Shown here: one piece after another, positions 19,494-28,268 of the stretch
Layout of the letters: each line of letters opens with the position of its first letter
Numbering within the stretch: position 1 is the stretch's first letter
NCBI RefSeq assembly: GCF_002261425.1
Contig: NZ_NEVJ01000003.1
Location: forward strand, 1,054,001-1,118,000
DNA length: 64,000 bases
Direction of reading: 5' to 3'
DNA from: Bordetella genomosp. 9
Lineage (GTDB): Bacteria > Pseudomonadota > Gammaproteobacteria > Burkholderiales > Burkholderiaceae_B
Translations under genes and position numbers: made by a program
The notes under the pieces: generated by a model
Database searches by the model: none
The model's input: only the letters and a program-made list of their open reading frames with translations
What the model was told of the DNA's origin: nothing

Positions 19494-20897
19494 ATGGCCG
19501 CGCCTTCCGCCCCGACCGTGCTGCAGCAGCTGGCGGCATTCGTCCACGACGTACGCTACGAATCGCTGCCGCGCGAAGTCGTCGACTACGCCAAGCGCCT
19601 GATCCTGGATACGCTGGGCTGCGCCTTCGGCGCCATGGACAGCGACGTCGCCGTCGCGCTGCGCCGCTACGCGGACGATGCGGGCTGCGCGCCGCAGGCC
19701 ACGCTGATCGGCAGCGGCCGCCGGACCTCCGTGGCGCTGGCCACGCTGGTCAATGGCGGCCTGCTGCGCTATCTGGATTGCAACGACTATTACTTCGGCC
19801 GCGATCCCGCCCATCCCAGCGGCAATCTGGCGCCGGCGCTGGCGATGGCGGAACGCCAGGGCCAGGGCGGCAAGGCGCTGATCGCCGCGCTGGTAGCCGC
19901 GTACGAGGTGCATCTGCGCCTGGCCGATCATGCCGGCGAACCCTCGTTGTGGCGGCGCGGCTGGCATCACGGCACCAATGCGCAGTTTTCCAGCGCGGCG
20001 CTGGCCGCGCGCCTGGCCGGCCTGGATGCCGCCGGCACGGCGCACGCCATGGCCATCGCGGGCAGCCACCAGAACACGCTGGCGCAACTGCAAAGCGGCG
20101 CGATCTCCATGATCAAGGCCACGGCGGAAGCCTGGGTCGCCAAGGCCGGCGTGGAAGCCGCGCTGCTGGCGGGCCACGGCATGACCGGCCCGCTGGCACT
20201 GGTGGAAGGCCAGAACGGCTGGGCCGCGACCGTGGCCGGACATACGGGCCAACAACTGGATGCCGCCGCCCTGACCGGCCCCTTCGACGGCCGCTATCGG
20301 CTGCTGGAAACCAGCATCAAGCCCTACCCCGTGGTCGCCACGGCGTCCGCGCCGGTATGGGCCGCGATCGATCTGCATCGGCAAGGCCTGCCGGCCGCCG
20401 ACGCCATCGAGCGCATCGTCGTGCGACTGCCCAGCTTCGCCCTGCGCACGCCATCGGCCCACCCGGACCGCCGCTATCCCGCCGGCATCGAAAGCGCGCA
20501 GCACAGCTTCTATTTCTGCGCGGCGGTGGCGCTGCGCGACGGCGCCTGCGGCGACGCCCAGTTCCAGGACCGCGTACTGCGGGACCCGCTCCTGCGCGAC
20601 CTGCTCGGCAAGGTCGAGTTGCAGGAAGACGCCGACCTGGATACGCGGTGGCCGCAGGCCGCCGGCGGCGGCATCGAACTCCATTTGCGCGATGGCCAGG
20701 TGCTGCGGCGCCTGTGCCCGTATCCGCCTGGCCATCCACGCCTGCCCTTGAGCGACGACGCACTGGCCGCCAAGTTCCTGGGTTATGCCGAACCGGTGCT
20801 GGGACACATGCGGGCGCACACCCTGCGCGACGCCGTCCTGCGCCTGGACGAGTACCAGGACCTGCGCGAATTCACGCCGCTGCTGGCGCCGGATTGA
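19494..20897 (+). CDS. MmgE/PrpD family protein
   Basis: Member of the 2-methylcitrate dehydratase/cis-aconitate decarboxylase fold, 467 residues. It shows the family opening (AKRLILDTLGCAFGAMDSD), the helical-domain segment LRYLDCNDYYFGRDPAHPSG with the conserved Asp and His, and the smaller lid domain with ETSIKPYPV. Substrates across the family are small di- or tricarboxylates. It lies in an operon with an SDR and two Bug receptors, which bind organic acids. That suggests a dehydratase or isomerase step on an imported acid; the exact compound is open. Confidence 0.88.
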   Translation: MAAPSAPTVLQQLAAFVHDVRYESLPREVVDYAKRLILDTLGCAFGAMDSDVAVALRRYADDAGCAPQATLIGSGRRTSVALATLVNGGLLRYLDCNDYYFGRDPAHPSGNLAPALAMAERQGQGGKALIAALVAAYEVHLRLADHAGEPSLWRRGWHHGTNAQFSSAALAARLAGLDAAGTAHAMAIAGSHQNTLAQLQSGAISMIKATAEAWVAKAGVEAALLAGHGMTGPLALVEGQNGWAATVAGHTGQQLDAAALTGPFDGRYRLLETSIKPYPVVATASAPVWAAIDLHRQGLPAADAIERIVVRLPSFALRTPSAHPDRRYPAGIESAQHSFYFCAAVALRDGACGDAQFQDRVLRDPLLRDLLGKVELQEDADLDTRWPQAAGGGIELHLRDGQVLRRLCPYPPGHPRLPLSDDALAAKFLGYAEPVLGHMRAHTLRDAVLRLDEYQDLREFTPLLAPD

Positions 20898-20930
20898 ACG
20901 CAGGCAAAGCACGGATTGAACGCAAGCAAA
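20891..20930 (+). repeat. Two 18-bp direct repeats across the MmgE/PrpD stop codon
   Basis: Copies at 20891-20908 and 20913-20930 differ at one base and begin GGATTGAACGCA. The first contains the TGA stop, so the second looks like a local duplication into the spacer before the Bug gene. Confidence 0.8.
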
Positions 20931-20979
20931 CCAACAACAACATCGACACCGGCGTCATCGCCAACCAAAGGAGACAGAC

Positions 20980-21954
20980 ATGAGGGGACCCATATTGAAG
21001 CGCGCCGCGTCGCTGGCGGCGGCATTGCTGCTGCCCATCGCGGCGTCGGCGCAGTCCTATCCGGACAAGCCCATCCACCTGATCGTGCCCTTCCCGCCCG
21101 GTGGCGTGGCGGACATCATCGCGCGACCCATCGCGGAAAAGCTGTCCACCACGCTGGGCCAGCCGGTCATCGTGGAAAACCGCGGCGGCGCCACCGGCAC
21201 CATAGGCGCGGCCTTCGTCGCGCATTCGGCGCCCGACGGCTACACCCTGCTGCTGGGCACGACCAATGAAATCGCGATGAGCCCGACGCTGTACGGCACG
21301 CTGCCTTACGACCCGACCAAGGACTTCGCACCGGTGTCCATCGTCGCGCAATTCCCCAACGTGCTGGTCGTCAGCCCCAACGTCAAAACGGCCACGCTGG
21401 CCGACCTGACCGCGCAGGCCAAGGCCAAGCCCAGGAGCCTGACCTTCGCGTCTTCCGGCCTGGGCAGCACCAACCACCTGACCGCCGAGCTCTACCAGGG
21501 CGAAGCCGGGGTGCAGGTCACGCACATTCCCTACAAGGGCGGCGGCCCCGCGCTGGTGGACCTGAGCGGCGGGCACGTCGATGCCATGTTCGCCACCCTG
21601 CCGTCGGCCATCACGCTGATCAAGGCCGGCAAGCTGCATGCGCTGGCGGTCACCGGCGACAAGCGCTCGCCCGCGCTGCCCGACCTGCCGACGGTGAAGG
21701 AATCCGGCCTGCCGGGCGTCGTCGTCACCACCTGGAACGGCGTGCTCGCGCCCGCCGGCACGCCGCAGGCCGTCATCGACAGACTGGCGCAGGCACTCAA
21801 GCAGGCGACCGACGATCCCGGCATCCAGCAGAAGTTCGCTGCCGTCGGCGCGGAAACCACCTACACGCCGCCACAGGCCTTCGCGGGCATCATCCGCGAC
21901 GATTACGCGCGCTGGTCGGCGCTGATCAAGAAGGCAGGAATCAAGGTCGACTGA
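20980..21954 (+). CDS. Bug/TctC family tripartite tricarboxylate receptor protein
   Basis: Periplasmic solute-binding protein of 324 residues. It has a Sec signal peptide (about residues 1-24, cleavage after ASA), then YPDKPIHLIVPFPPGGVADI, the family N-terminal block, and HIPYKGGGPALVDLSGG. Bug proteins bind carboxylates through a small loop network rather than through strongly charged residues. No TctA/TctB membrane partner is present in the window. A strong AAAGGAGA lies ahead of the ATG. It is probably the receptor for the acid processed by the operon enzymes. Confidence 0.93.
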   Translation: MRGPILKRAASLAAALLLPIAASAQSYPDKPIHLIVPFPPGGVADIIARPIAEKLSTTLGQPVIVENRGGATGTIGAAFVAHSAPDGYTLLLGTTNEIAMSPTLYGTLPYDPTKDFAPVSIVAQFPNVLVVSPNVKTATLADLTAQAKAKPRSLTFASSGLGSTNHLTAELYQGEAGVQVTHIPYKGGGPALVDLSGGHVDAMFATLPSAITLIKAGKLHALAVTGDKRSPALPDLPTVKESGLPGVVVTTWNGVLAPAGTPQAVIDRLAQALKQATDDPGIQQKFAAVGAETTYTPPQAFAGIIRDDYARWSALIKKAGIKVD

Positions 21955-21994
21955 ACGTAGCCACTCGGCTGAACGAATCCACATAGGAATCGCA

Positions 21995-22681
21995 ATGGCA
22001 GCAATGATAGGAAGCGGCGCGCTGGCGCTGTGGATAGACGTCGATCCCGCCTTGGACAAGGAAACCGACGCCTGGTACATCGTCGAGCATATGCCCGAAC
22101 GCATCGACATCGGCGGCTATCGGCGCGCGCGGCGTTTCCAGGCCCTGGAAGGCGCCGAGCCGCGCTACCTGACCCTGTTCGAAGCCGACACGCCGGATGC
22201 GCTGGCCAGCCAGGGCTACCTGAGCCTGGTCGGCAGGATCAGCGACCAGTCCAAGCGTATCCGCGCGGGCTTTTCCAATGTCGCGCGCAATACCTTCCGC
22301 GTACGCGCCACGCATGGCCGCGGCCTGGGCGCGGTCACCCTGAGCCTGCGGCTGCGCCTGCGCGCCGGCGCGGACGGCGCCGCCGCCCACCGCTGGCTGG
22401 AGCAACGCCTGCGGGAAGCGATGGCGCGGCACGCCATCGTCGGCGCGCACAGCCTGGAGGCCGCGCCGGACGTCCGCGCCCGCATGGATGCCGTGCGCGT
22501 GACCGGGGTGGGCGACGCCAAGGTCGAGCACGCGGTCTTCATCGAAGCCACGCGACCGGAAGACCTGCATGCCCTGCGCGCCGATCTCTTCGCCACGCCG
22601 GCCCTGCAAGCCGCCGGCTGGGCGGAAGAGGCCTGCGGCATCTATGCATTGTTGTACGAGGTTGCCGAGCCAGGCAGATAA
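21995..22681 (+). CDS. Hypothetical protein with duplicated alpha/beta-barrel-like domains
   Basis: I recognise no assigned function. The 228-residue protein looks like two ferredoxin-like halves: residues 1-100 (ALWIDVDPALDKETDAWYIV, then a His in EHMPERI) and 110-225 (SLRLRLRAGADGAAAHRWLE ... HAVFIEATRPEDL). This layout resembles EthD or DUF4286-type dimeric barrels that accompany catabolic enzymes. AGGAA precedes the ATG. No signal peptide is present, so it is cytosolic. It sits between two Bug receptors, which ties it to the same operon. Confidence 0.7.
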   Translation: MAAMIGSGALALWIDVDPALDKETDAWYIVEHMPERIDIGGYRRARRFQALEGAEPRYLTLFEADTPDALASQGYLSLVGRISDQSKRIRAGFSNVARNTFRVRATHGRGLGAVTLSLRLRLRAGADGAAAHRWLEQRLREAMARHAIVGAHSLEAAPDVRARMDAVRVTGVGDAKVEHAVFIEATRPEDLHALRADLFATPALQAAGWAEEACGIYALLYEVAEPGR

Positions 22682-22743
22682 TCGGCCACGCAATCCGGCG
22701 CCTACATACGACCGGAGCAGGCCAGACAAAAAAGGAGACACGC

Positions 22744-23772
22744 ATGACCCACGCCGCACCCCGCACACACGCTCGCGCGTCCTGCAATCGGCCATCATCC
22801 GGCATGCGCCCGCGCGCCCTGCGCTGGCTGGCGGCGCTGGCGCTGCTGGCCGGATCGCAGGCCGGCCAGGCCGCCGGCTACCCCGACCACGCCATCACCT
22901 GGGTGGTGCCCTACCCGCCCGGCGGCACCACCGACGTCATCGCGCGCAACCTGGCGCAGGCCATGGGGCCTATCCTGGGGCAATCCATCGTGGTGGAAAA
23001 CAAGGCCGGCGCGGGCGGCCAGACGGCCATGGCCTATGTGGCGCGCGCCACGCCCGACGGCTACACGCTGCTGGTCAGCGACGCCAGCGTCGCCACCGCG
23101 CCCAGTCTCTATCCCAGCATGCCTTTCGATCCGGCCAAGGATCTGCAGGCGGTCGCGCTGTTCGTCACCGTGCCGCACGTACTGGTGGTCAACCCCGCGC
23201 TGAAGGCGAACTCGCTGAAGGAGCTGATCGCGCTCACGGAGAAAGAACCCGGCAAGATCAACTTCAGCTCCGGCGGCATAGGTTCGCCGCTGCACCTGGC
23301 CGGCGAAGCGCTGCGCCTGGAAACCGGCCTGAAATGGACCCACATCCCCTACAAGGGCGCGGGTCCCGCCCTGATGGCCGCGGTCAGCGGCGAAGCGCAG
23401 GTCGCCACGCCTTCGCTGCCCGCCGCGCTGCCGCAGGTGCAGGCCGGCAAGCTGCGGGCGCTGGCCGTCACCAGCCCGCAACGCATCGCCCTGTTGCCGG
23501 ACGTACCCACGGTTGGCGAGCTGGGCTATCCCAAGGCCACCGTATTCGGCTGGGTCGGCCTGCACGCGCCGGCCGGCACGCCGCCGCAAGTCCTGCAAAC
23601 GCTGGCAGCCGCCGCGCGCAAGGCCTTGCAGGACCCTGCCTTGATGGAACGCCTGAAAGGCCAGGGCGCGGAAAATGCCTATCGCGACAGCGCCGGCTAC
23701 GGCAAGCTGGTCACCGAAGAAGCCGCGCGCTGGAAGCGCGTCGTACAGGAGGCAGGCATCAAGCCTGAATAG
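22744..23772 (+). CDS. Bug/TctC family tripartite tricarboxylate receptor protein
   Basis: Second periplasmic carboxylate receptor of this operon, 342 residues from the ATG at 22744, which follows AAAAGGAGA. The long N-terminus (about 43 residues) has two Met candidates; the hydrophobic core WLAALALLAGSQAGQA near 29-43 is the signal peptide, so a start at the second Met is also possible. The mature part opens with YPDHAITWVVPYPPGGTTDV and contains HIPYKGAGPALMAAVSGEAQ. It differs enough from the upstream paralogue that a different ligand is likely. Confidence 0.92.
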   Translation: MTHAAPRTHARASCNRPSSGMRPRALRWLAALALLAGSQAGQAAGYPDHAITWVVPYPPGGTTDVIARNLAQAMGPILGQSIVVENKAGAGGQTAMAYVARATPDGYTLLVSDASVATAPSLYPSMPFDPAKDLQAVALFVTVPHVLVVNPALKANSLKELIALTEKEPGKINFSSGGIGSPLHLAGEALRLETGLKWTHIPYKGAGPALMAAVSGEAQVATPSLPAALPQVQAGKLRALAVTSPQRIALLPDVPTVGELGYPKATVFGWVGLHAPAGTPPQVLQTLAAAARKALQDPALMERLKGQGAENAYRDSAGYGKLVTEEAARWKRVVQEAGIKPE

Positions 23773-23864
23773 CTCTTCAACGGGCCCGCGGATGCCCGCA
23801 TGTCCGCGCACGGCCTGGCGGCTTCGCGCCGTACTGTAGCCAGCCGGTATGACAGCCGTCGGAA

Positions 23865-24983
23865 TCAATAGCCGGTCATTTCCAGGTAGCCGGTTCCACC
23901 CGGCTGGCCGCCGCCGTTGGCCAATCGCACCGGCCCCTCCCAATACGGAAAGGACGTCGCCATCCACGCCCTCGGCTGCACGGCAGCCGCCGTCACGTCC
24001 ACCGGACCCGCGGGCAAGCCCGCCACCCTGACCCGCCAACGCGTCGGCAGCTCGCGGCCGTCATCTTGCCGCGTCCATTCCAACGGATCCAGGCTGATCT
24101 GCTGGCTCCGCAGCGGCGTGACGCTGCCGTTCGCGGCTATCCACGTCCCCGCACGATACGGCGCGCCGTGCTTCTGGCGCACCTGGAACAGCATCAGCTT
24201 GGCGCCGTCGGCCAGGTGCAGGGAAAACCAATCCCAACCCTGCTGATCGGCGGACAGCGGCTGGCTGCTCCACTCCCGGTCCAGCCAGGCGCGGCCTTGC
24301 ACGCGATGGCGCTTGCCGGCACGCTCGATCTCGCCGCTGACCTTGTAGAAGGGTTGGCTGTAGTAGTACGAGGCCTGTCCCTCGCCCGACTTTTCGCTAT
24401 AGCCGGCATCGCCGTGCAGCACGAGGGGCCCCTGGCTGCGCAGGGATAGCCGGTAGCCGAAGTCCGTGCCGTTCGCCTGCATCGTCAGGCTGTCCATGTC
24501 GGGCCCTTGCAGCGACCAATCGTCGATCCAGGCGCGGAAAGGCACGGCCTGCACACCCGCCTGGCCGATGCCGCCGCGCGCCAGTTTTTCCGCGAATTGA
24601 TGGCCGGCGGCATCGGTCAAGGCCGCGTGCGCCATCCAGACGTCGGCGCTTTCCCATCCCGCCTGGTCCGCGCCCGGACGCAGAGCCGACCGGAACAGCG
24701 TCCATTGCACGCCCCAGTCATGGCCGTCCTCATCCCGCAGATCCGCGGTGACATACCACCATTCGATGCGATAGCCGTCATGCGGCCCGTGGTCCGCGGG
24801 AAAACTTAGCGGCTTGCCCCGTTGCACCTGGGCATAGGCGGATGCCTCGCCGCCCAGGCCGGCATAGCCCGCGCCGGACGCGGCCGGCTTGCCATCGTCG
24901 CATGCGGCCAGCAGGCACAGCACGGCGGCCGCCAGCAGCGCGGCGAGTGCCTTCGCATACCCCTTTGCAATGCTAGGACTCAT
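23865..24983 (-). CDS. Lipocalin-like lipoprotein of an AttEFGH-type system (AttH-like)
   Basis: CrtC/AttH-family beta-barrel protein of 372 residues. The signal ends in lipobox LAAC with C28, followed by D29 and D30, a known Lol-avoidance signal that would keep it in the inner membrane. Family marks include RIEWWYVTADL, DVWMAHAALTD and the second-domain block GRAWLDREWSSQPL. It is the last gene of a three-gene operon and overlaps the permease by 11 bases. Despite homology to carotenoid hydratases there is no carotenoid gene nearby; a role with the ABC permease in the envelope is more likely. Confidence 0.88.
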   Translation of the reverse strand: MSPSIAKGYAKALAALLAAAVLCLLAACDDGKPAASGAGYAGLGGEASAYAQVQRGKPLSFPADHGPHDGYRIEWWYVTADLRDEDGHDWGVQWTLFRSALRPGADQAGWESADVWMAHAALTDAAGHQFAEKLARGGIGQAGVQAVPFRAWIDDWSLQGPDMDSLTMQANGTDFGYRLSLRSQGPLVLHGDAGYSEKSGEGQASYYYSQPFYKVSGEIERAGKRHRVQGRAWLDREWSSQPLSADQQGWDWFSLHLADGAKLMLFQVRQKHGAPYRAGTWIAANGSVTPLRSQQISLDPLEWTRQDDGRELPTRWRVRVAGLPAGPVDVTAAAVQPRAWMATSFPYWEGPVRLANGGGQPGGTGYLEMTGY

Positions 24984-27459
24984 GGGCGAACTGCCTGAGA
25001 AGGTCGGCCGGCTGCCGCCGCCGCAATTGCCAGATCGGCCACGCGGCGGCCAGCAGGCTGGTCAGCAGGCCCAGGGCCGCCAGGCCCCCCAGCTGCGCCG
25101 GGAACACATACAAAGGCAGGCGCCAGCCAAAGGCCTGCACGTTCACGATGGCCACCAGCGTCCACGCCAGCAACACGCCCAGCGGCATGGCGCACAGCAC
25201 GGTCAGCACGGATAGCGTCAGCACCTGGCCCAGCGCCAGCCAGGCCAGCTTGCGGCGCGCGACGCCCAGGGCCCACAGCGGCGCCAGTTGCGCCAGCCTG
25301 CTCTGGCTCAAGGTGAGCAGGCTGATGAACAGCGCGATCCCCGCCACGCCCAAGGTGAGCGTGTTCAAGGCGCCGGTGGCGGCGAAGGTGCGCTCGAACA
25401 CCTGCGTGGACCACAGTTTGATCGAAGCCTGGTCCACCACCTGCATGCCGTCGGCGCCATAGCGTTGTTCCAATGCGGCACGCAACGACGGCAGGCGCTC
25501 ATGCGCCGCGTAGATGTTGACGCTGCGCACGGCCGCCTGCGCGAGCTGGCCGCGCAGCGCGTCGGCCTGCATCAGCACGTGGCCGCGCGGGTTGCCGTAG
25601 TCGGCGTAGATCGCGCCCACCGTATAGGCCGGCGGCGCCCCGCCCTGTCCGGCCGCGGGTCCGAACGGGGCCAGGCTGTCGCCCAGGCGCAGATGCAGGC
25701 GCCGCGCCAGCTGCTCGCTGATCATCACGCCGCGTCCATCCGCCAGCCGCTCCCAGGCATCGGCCGTCCGCTCCAGCAAGGGCCATTGGCGCCGGGTCTC
25801 TGGATCGTCGACCACGCCTTGCAACTCCACCGGCCAGCCCCGCACGTGCGTGGTCGCACGCCATTGCGGCAGCGCCGCCCGCACGCCGGGCTGCGCGCGC
25901 AGCCACGCCACCGCGTCCACGCCCTGCGCGCTATCGCGCGGATTCAGGTAGATATCGGCGGACAGCCGCTGGTCCAGCCAGCTCACGAAGGTCTTGCGAA
26001 ACCCGTCCGTCATGCTGCCGACGCCGACGCTGGCGCCCAACGCCAACAGCAAGGCCATCAATGCCAGGCTCAAGGCCGGCAGTTGCTGGCGGCTGTCGGC
26101 GATGAACCAGGACGCCAGCGGGCCGCGAACCCGTCGCGCGCTCCACGCCAGCACGCCGTCCAGCAGGGACGGCAGCAATAGCGCGGCGGCCAGCAGGATC
26201 GCCGCCTGCATGGCGAACGCGCTCGCCAGGCCATCGCCCCATACGCCGCACCCCACCGCCAGCAGGATCAACAGGCCGGCCACCAGCAGCTGGCGCTTCT
26301 GCCACGCGGCCTGCGCCGCGCGCCATGCCTGCGGACGCGCCACCGCCAGGAGGGGCAGGCGCGCGGCGCGCACCAGGCTGCCTGCGCCGGCCACCAATGC
26401 GCCCAGCAGCGTCATGCCCACACCGGCCAGCCACCACCATGCGGGCAGGCTCAGGCGGCCGGCCACTTCCGCGCCATACAGCCCACGCAGGCTGGCCGCC
26501 ATATCGCCCAGCAACAGGCCGGCCAGCAGATAGCCGCTCGCCACGCCGGCCAGGCCGCCGATCACCGCGAACAGGCCGAGTTCCAAGGACAGCGCCGCCA
26601 TCAGCATGCGCAGGCTGATCCCCAGGGCGCGCAGCGTCCGCAATAATGCGCGCCGCTGTTCCAACGCCAGGCCGATCGACGCATGCACGATGAACAGGCC
26701 CACGATGAAGGCCAGCATGCCCAGGGCCGCCAGATTCAAATGGAAGCTCGCGGTCAGGCGATCCAGGTCGTCGCGATCTTCCGCGTCGGGCGCCGGCGCC
26801 AGCACGTCCGTCCAGGCCGCCGGCACGGCGGGCGCCGCCTTGCCCGGCAGCAGCAGGCGCGAGATCCTGCCGGGCGCGTGCAGCAGTTGCTGGGCATGGC
26901 CGATATCCATCACCAGGATGCCCGGCGCCAGCCCCGGCTGCAGCCGTAGCGGCGGTAGCCGTTCGCCGTCCAGCGTGACGGGCCGGTCGCCTTCCCGCAT
27001 GGCCAGCCGCCGCAAGGTATCCGGCCCCGCCCAGGCCTGGCCGGGCTGGCCGATGAAGTCGCCCAGCTCGAACGCGCTGATGGCCTGGCCGCCGACCGCG
27101 CTGCCCGCGGGCAGGCTCAAGGGCTCGATGCCCAGCACCCGCAGCGCCACGGGCGGATCGCCGGCGAAGCGCAGGCGGCCTTCCAATATTGGCGATACCT
27201 GCCAGCCGTCCAGGCGCAGCCGCACGTACACGTCCTGGTCGAGATCGCCGCCGTGCCGCGGCAGCCATTGCGCCTGCGCGGGTCCCGCCAGCACCGCGCC
27301 GGCGCGCGCGTAATCCTGGCGCGCCTGCGCGTTCAAGGCCTGCACGCCGCTCCACAGCGCGGTCGCCAGCCACAACCCGCAGACGATACTGGCGCACTGC
27401 AGCGGATGGCGGCGCCAGTGGCTGGCCAGGGCCCGCATGCAAGACAGGAAGGCTTTCAT
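24973..27459 (-). CDS. FtsX/MacB-type ABC transporter permease (AttF/AttG-like)
   Basis: Large permease of 828 residues with two FtsX-type core domains. There is an N-terminal helix, a periplasmic part, three helices at about 250-380, two helices at about 390-435, another helix with a periplasmic domain, and a final three-helix bundle at about 690-815. This fused form is typical of lipoprotein-release or mechanotransmission systems rather than of substrate importers. It overlaps the ATPase gene by 4 bases and the lipoprotein gene by 11, so all three are made together. Confidence 0.88.
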   Translation of the reverse strand: MKAFLSCMRALASHWRRHPLQCASIVCGLWLATALWSGVQALNAQARQDYARAGAVLAGPAQAQWLPRHGGDLDQDVYVRLRLDGWQVSPILEGRLRFAGDPPVALRVLGIEPLSLPAGSAVGGQAISAFELGDFIGQPGQAWAGPDTLRRLAMREGDRPVTLDGERLPPLRLQPGLAPGILVMDIGHAQQLLHAPGRISRLLLPGKAAPAVPAAWTDVLAPAPDAEDRDDLDRLTASFHLNLAALGMLAFIVGLFIVHASIGLALEQRRALLRTLRALGISLRMLMAALSLELGLFAVIGGLAGVASGYLLAGLLLGDMAASLRGLYGAEVAGRLSLPAWWWLAGVGMTLLGALVAGAGSLVRAARLPLLAVARPQAWRAAQAAWQKRQLLVAGLLILLAVGCGVWGDGLASAFAMQAAILLAAALLLPSLLDGVLAWSARRVRGPLASWFIADSRQQLPALSLALMALLLALGASVGVGSMTDGFRKTFVSWLDQRLSADIYLNPRDSAQGVDAVAWLRAQPGVRAALPQWRATTHVRGWPVELQGVVDDPETRRQWPLLERTADAWERLADGRGVMISEQLARRLHLRLGDSLAPFGPAAGQGGAPPAYTVGAIYADYGNPRGHVLMQADALRGQLAQAAVRSVNIYAAHERLPSLRAALEQRYGADGMQVVDQASIKLWSTQVFERTFAATGALNTLTLGVAGIALFISLLTLSQSRLAQLAPLWALGVARRKLAWLALGQVLTLSVLTVLCAMPLGVLLAWTLVAIVNVQAFGWRLPLYVFPAQLGGLAALGLLTSLLAAAWPIWQLRRRQPADLLRQFAHES

Positions 27460-28151
27460 CGCGGATCGCCCGATACGGCCCGCCGCGGCGCGCCGTCATC
27501 GCAGACCTGGCCCAGATGCAGCCTCAGCTGGCGCGACAGCCGTGCCGCGAGCCGCCCGCTGTGGGTCACCATCAACAAGGCGCTGCCCGCGTCGCGCACC
27601 AGCTCCAGCAACAGGTCGAGGACCGCGTCGCTGCTGGCCTCGTCCAGGCTGCCGGTGGGCTCGTCGGCCAGCACCAGCGGCGGCCGGCCAGCCAGCGCGC
27701 GGCCGATCGCCACGCGCTGCTGCTGTCCGCCGGAGAGCTGTTCGGGATAGCGTGACAGCAGCGCGGCCAACCCCAGCCGCTGTGCAAGATGCGCAATCCA
27801 GGCGGGATCGTGGCGGCCCGCAAGGCGCGCCTGGAAACTCAGGTTGCTCGATACGTCCAGGCTGCCGATCAGGTTGTACTGCTGGAACACCAGGCCGATG
27901 CCCGTCCTGCGCCACTGCGCCAGGCCGGCCTCGCCACGGGTATGCAAGGGGGCGCCGTCCACCAGCACGCGTCCGCCATCCGGCGACTCAAGGCCCGCCA
28001 CCAGGTGCAGCAGGGTGCTCTTGCCGCTGCCGGATTCGCCCGTCAGGGCCAGGCTGGTGCCGGCATCCAGCCGCAGGTCCACGCCGCGCAGCACCGGCAA
28101 AGGCCCCTGAGCGGTGGCGAACGATTTATACAGATCCTCGACAACCAGCAC
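27456..28151 (-). CDS. ABC transporter ATP-binding protein (LolD/MacB type, AttE-like)
   Basis: ATPase of 231 residues driving the adjacent FtsX-type permease. Walker A is TGESGSGKS, the Q-loop region is VFQQYNLIGSLDV, the signature is LSGGQQQR, Walker B is LVLADEP, and the H-loop His is in MVTHSGRLA. The start is a GTG at 28151, supported by AAGGAGT seven bases upstream. It opens the AttEFGH-like operon and is divergent from the unrecognised gene at 28269. Confidence 0.92.
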   Translation of the reverse strand: MLVVEDLYKSFATAQGPLPVLRGVDLRLDAGTSLALTGESGSGKSTLLHLVAGLESPDGGRVLVDGAPLHTRGEAGLAQWRRTGIGLVFQQYNLIGSLDVSSNLSFQARLAGRHDPAWIAHLAQRLGLAALLSRYPEQLSGGQQQRVAIGRALAGRPPLVLADEPTGSLDEASSDAVLDLLLELVRDAGSALLMVTHSGRLAARLSRQLRLHLGQVCDDGAPRRAVSGDPR

Positions 28152-28268
28152 AGCTGACTCCTTGCCGCATGCGAAATACCCCGCCTATCGTACCGCCCCT
28201 GTGTACAGGAACTTAAAAGGGAGGCCCCGCACTCAGCCGTCGCCACTGACCACTGTAAGGAGTCACAA

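Noticed and set aside
28208..28249. GGAACT and CCACTGA before the gene at 28269, resembling an Hrp-type box of type III secretion genes
   Set aside because: The spacer is 29 bases instead of about 16, so it does not fit the HrpL consensus.
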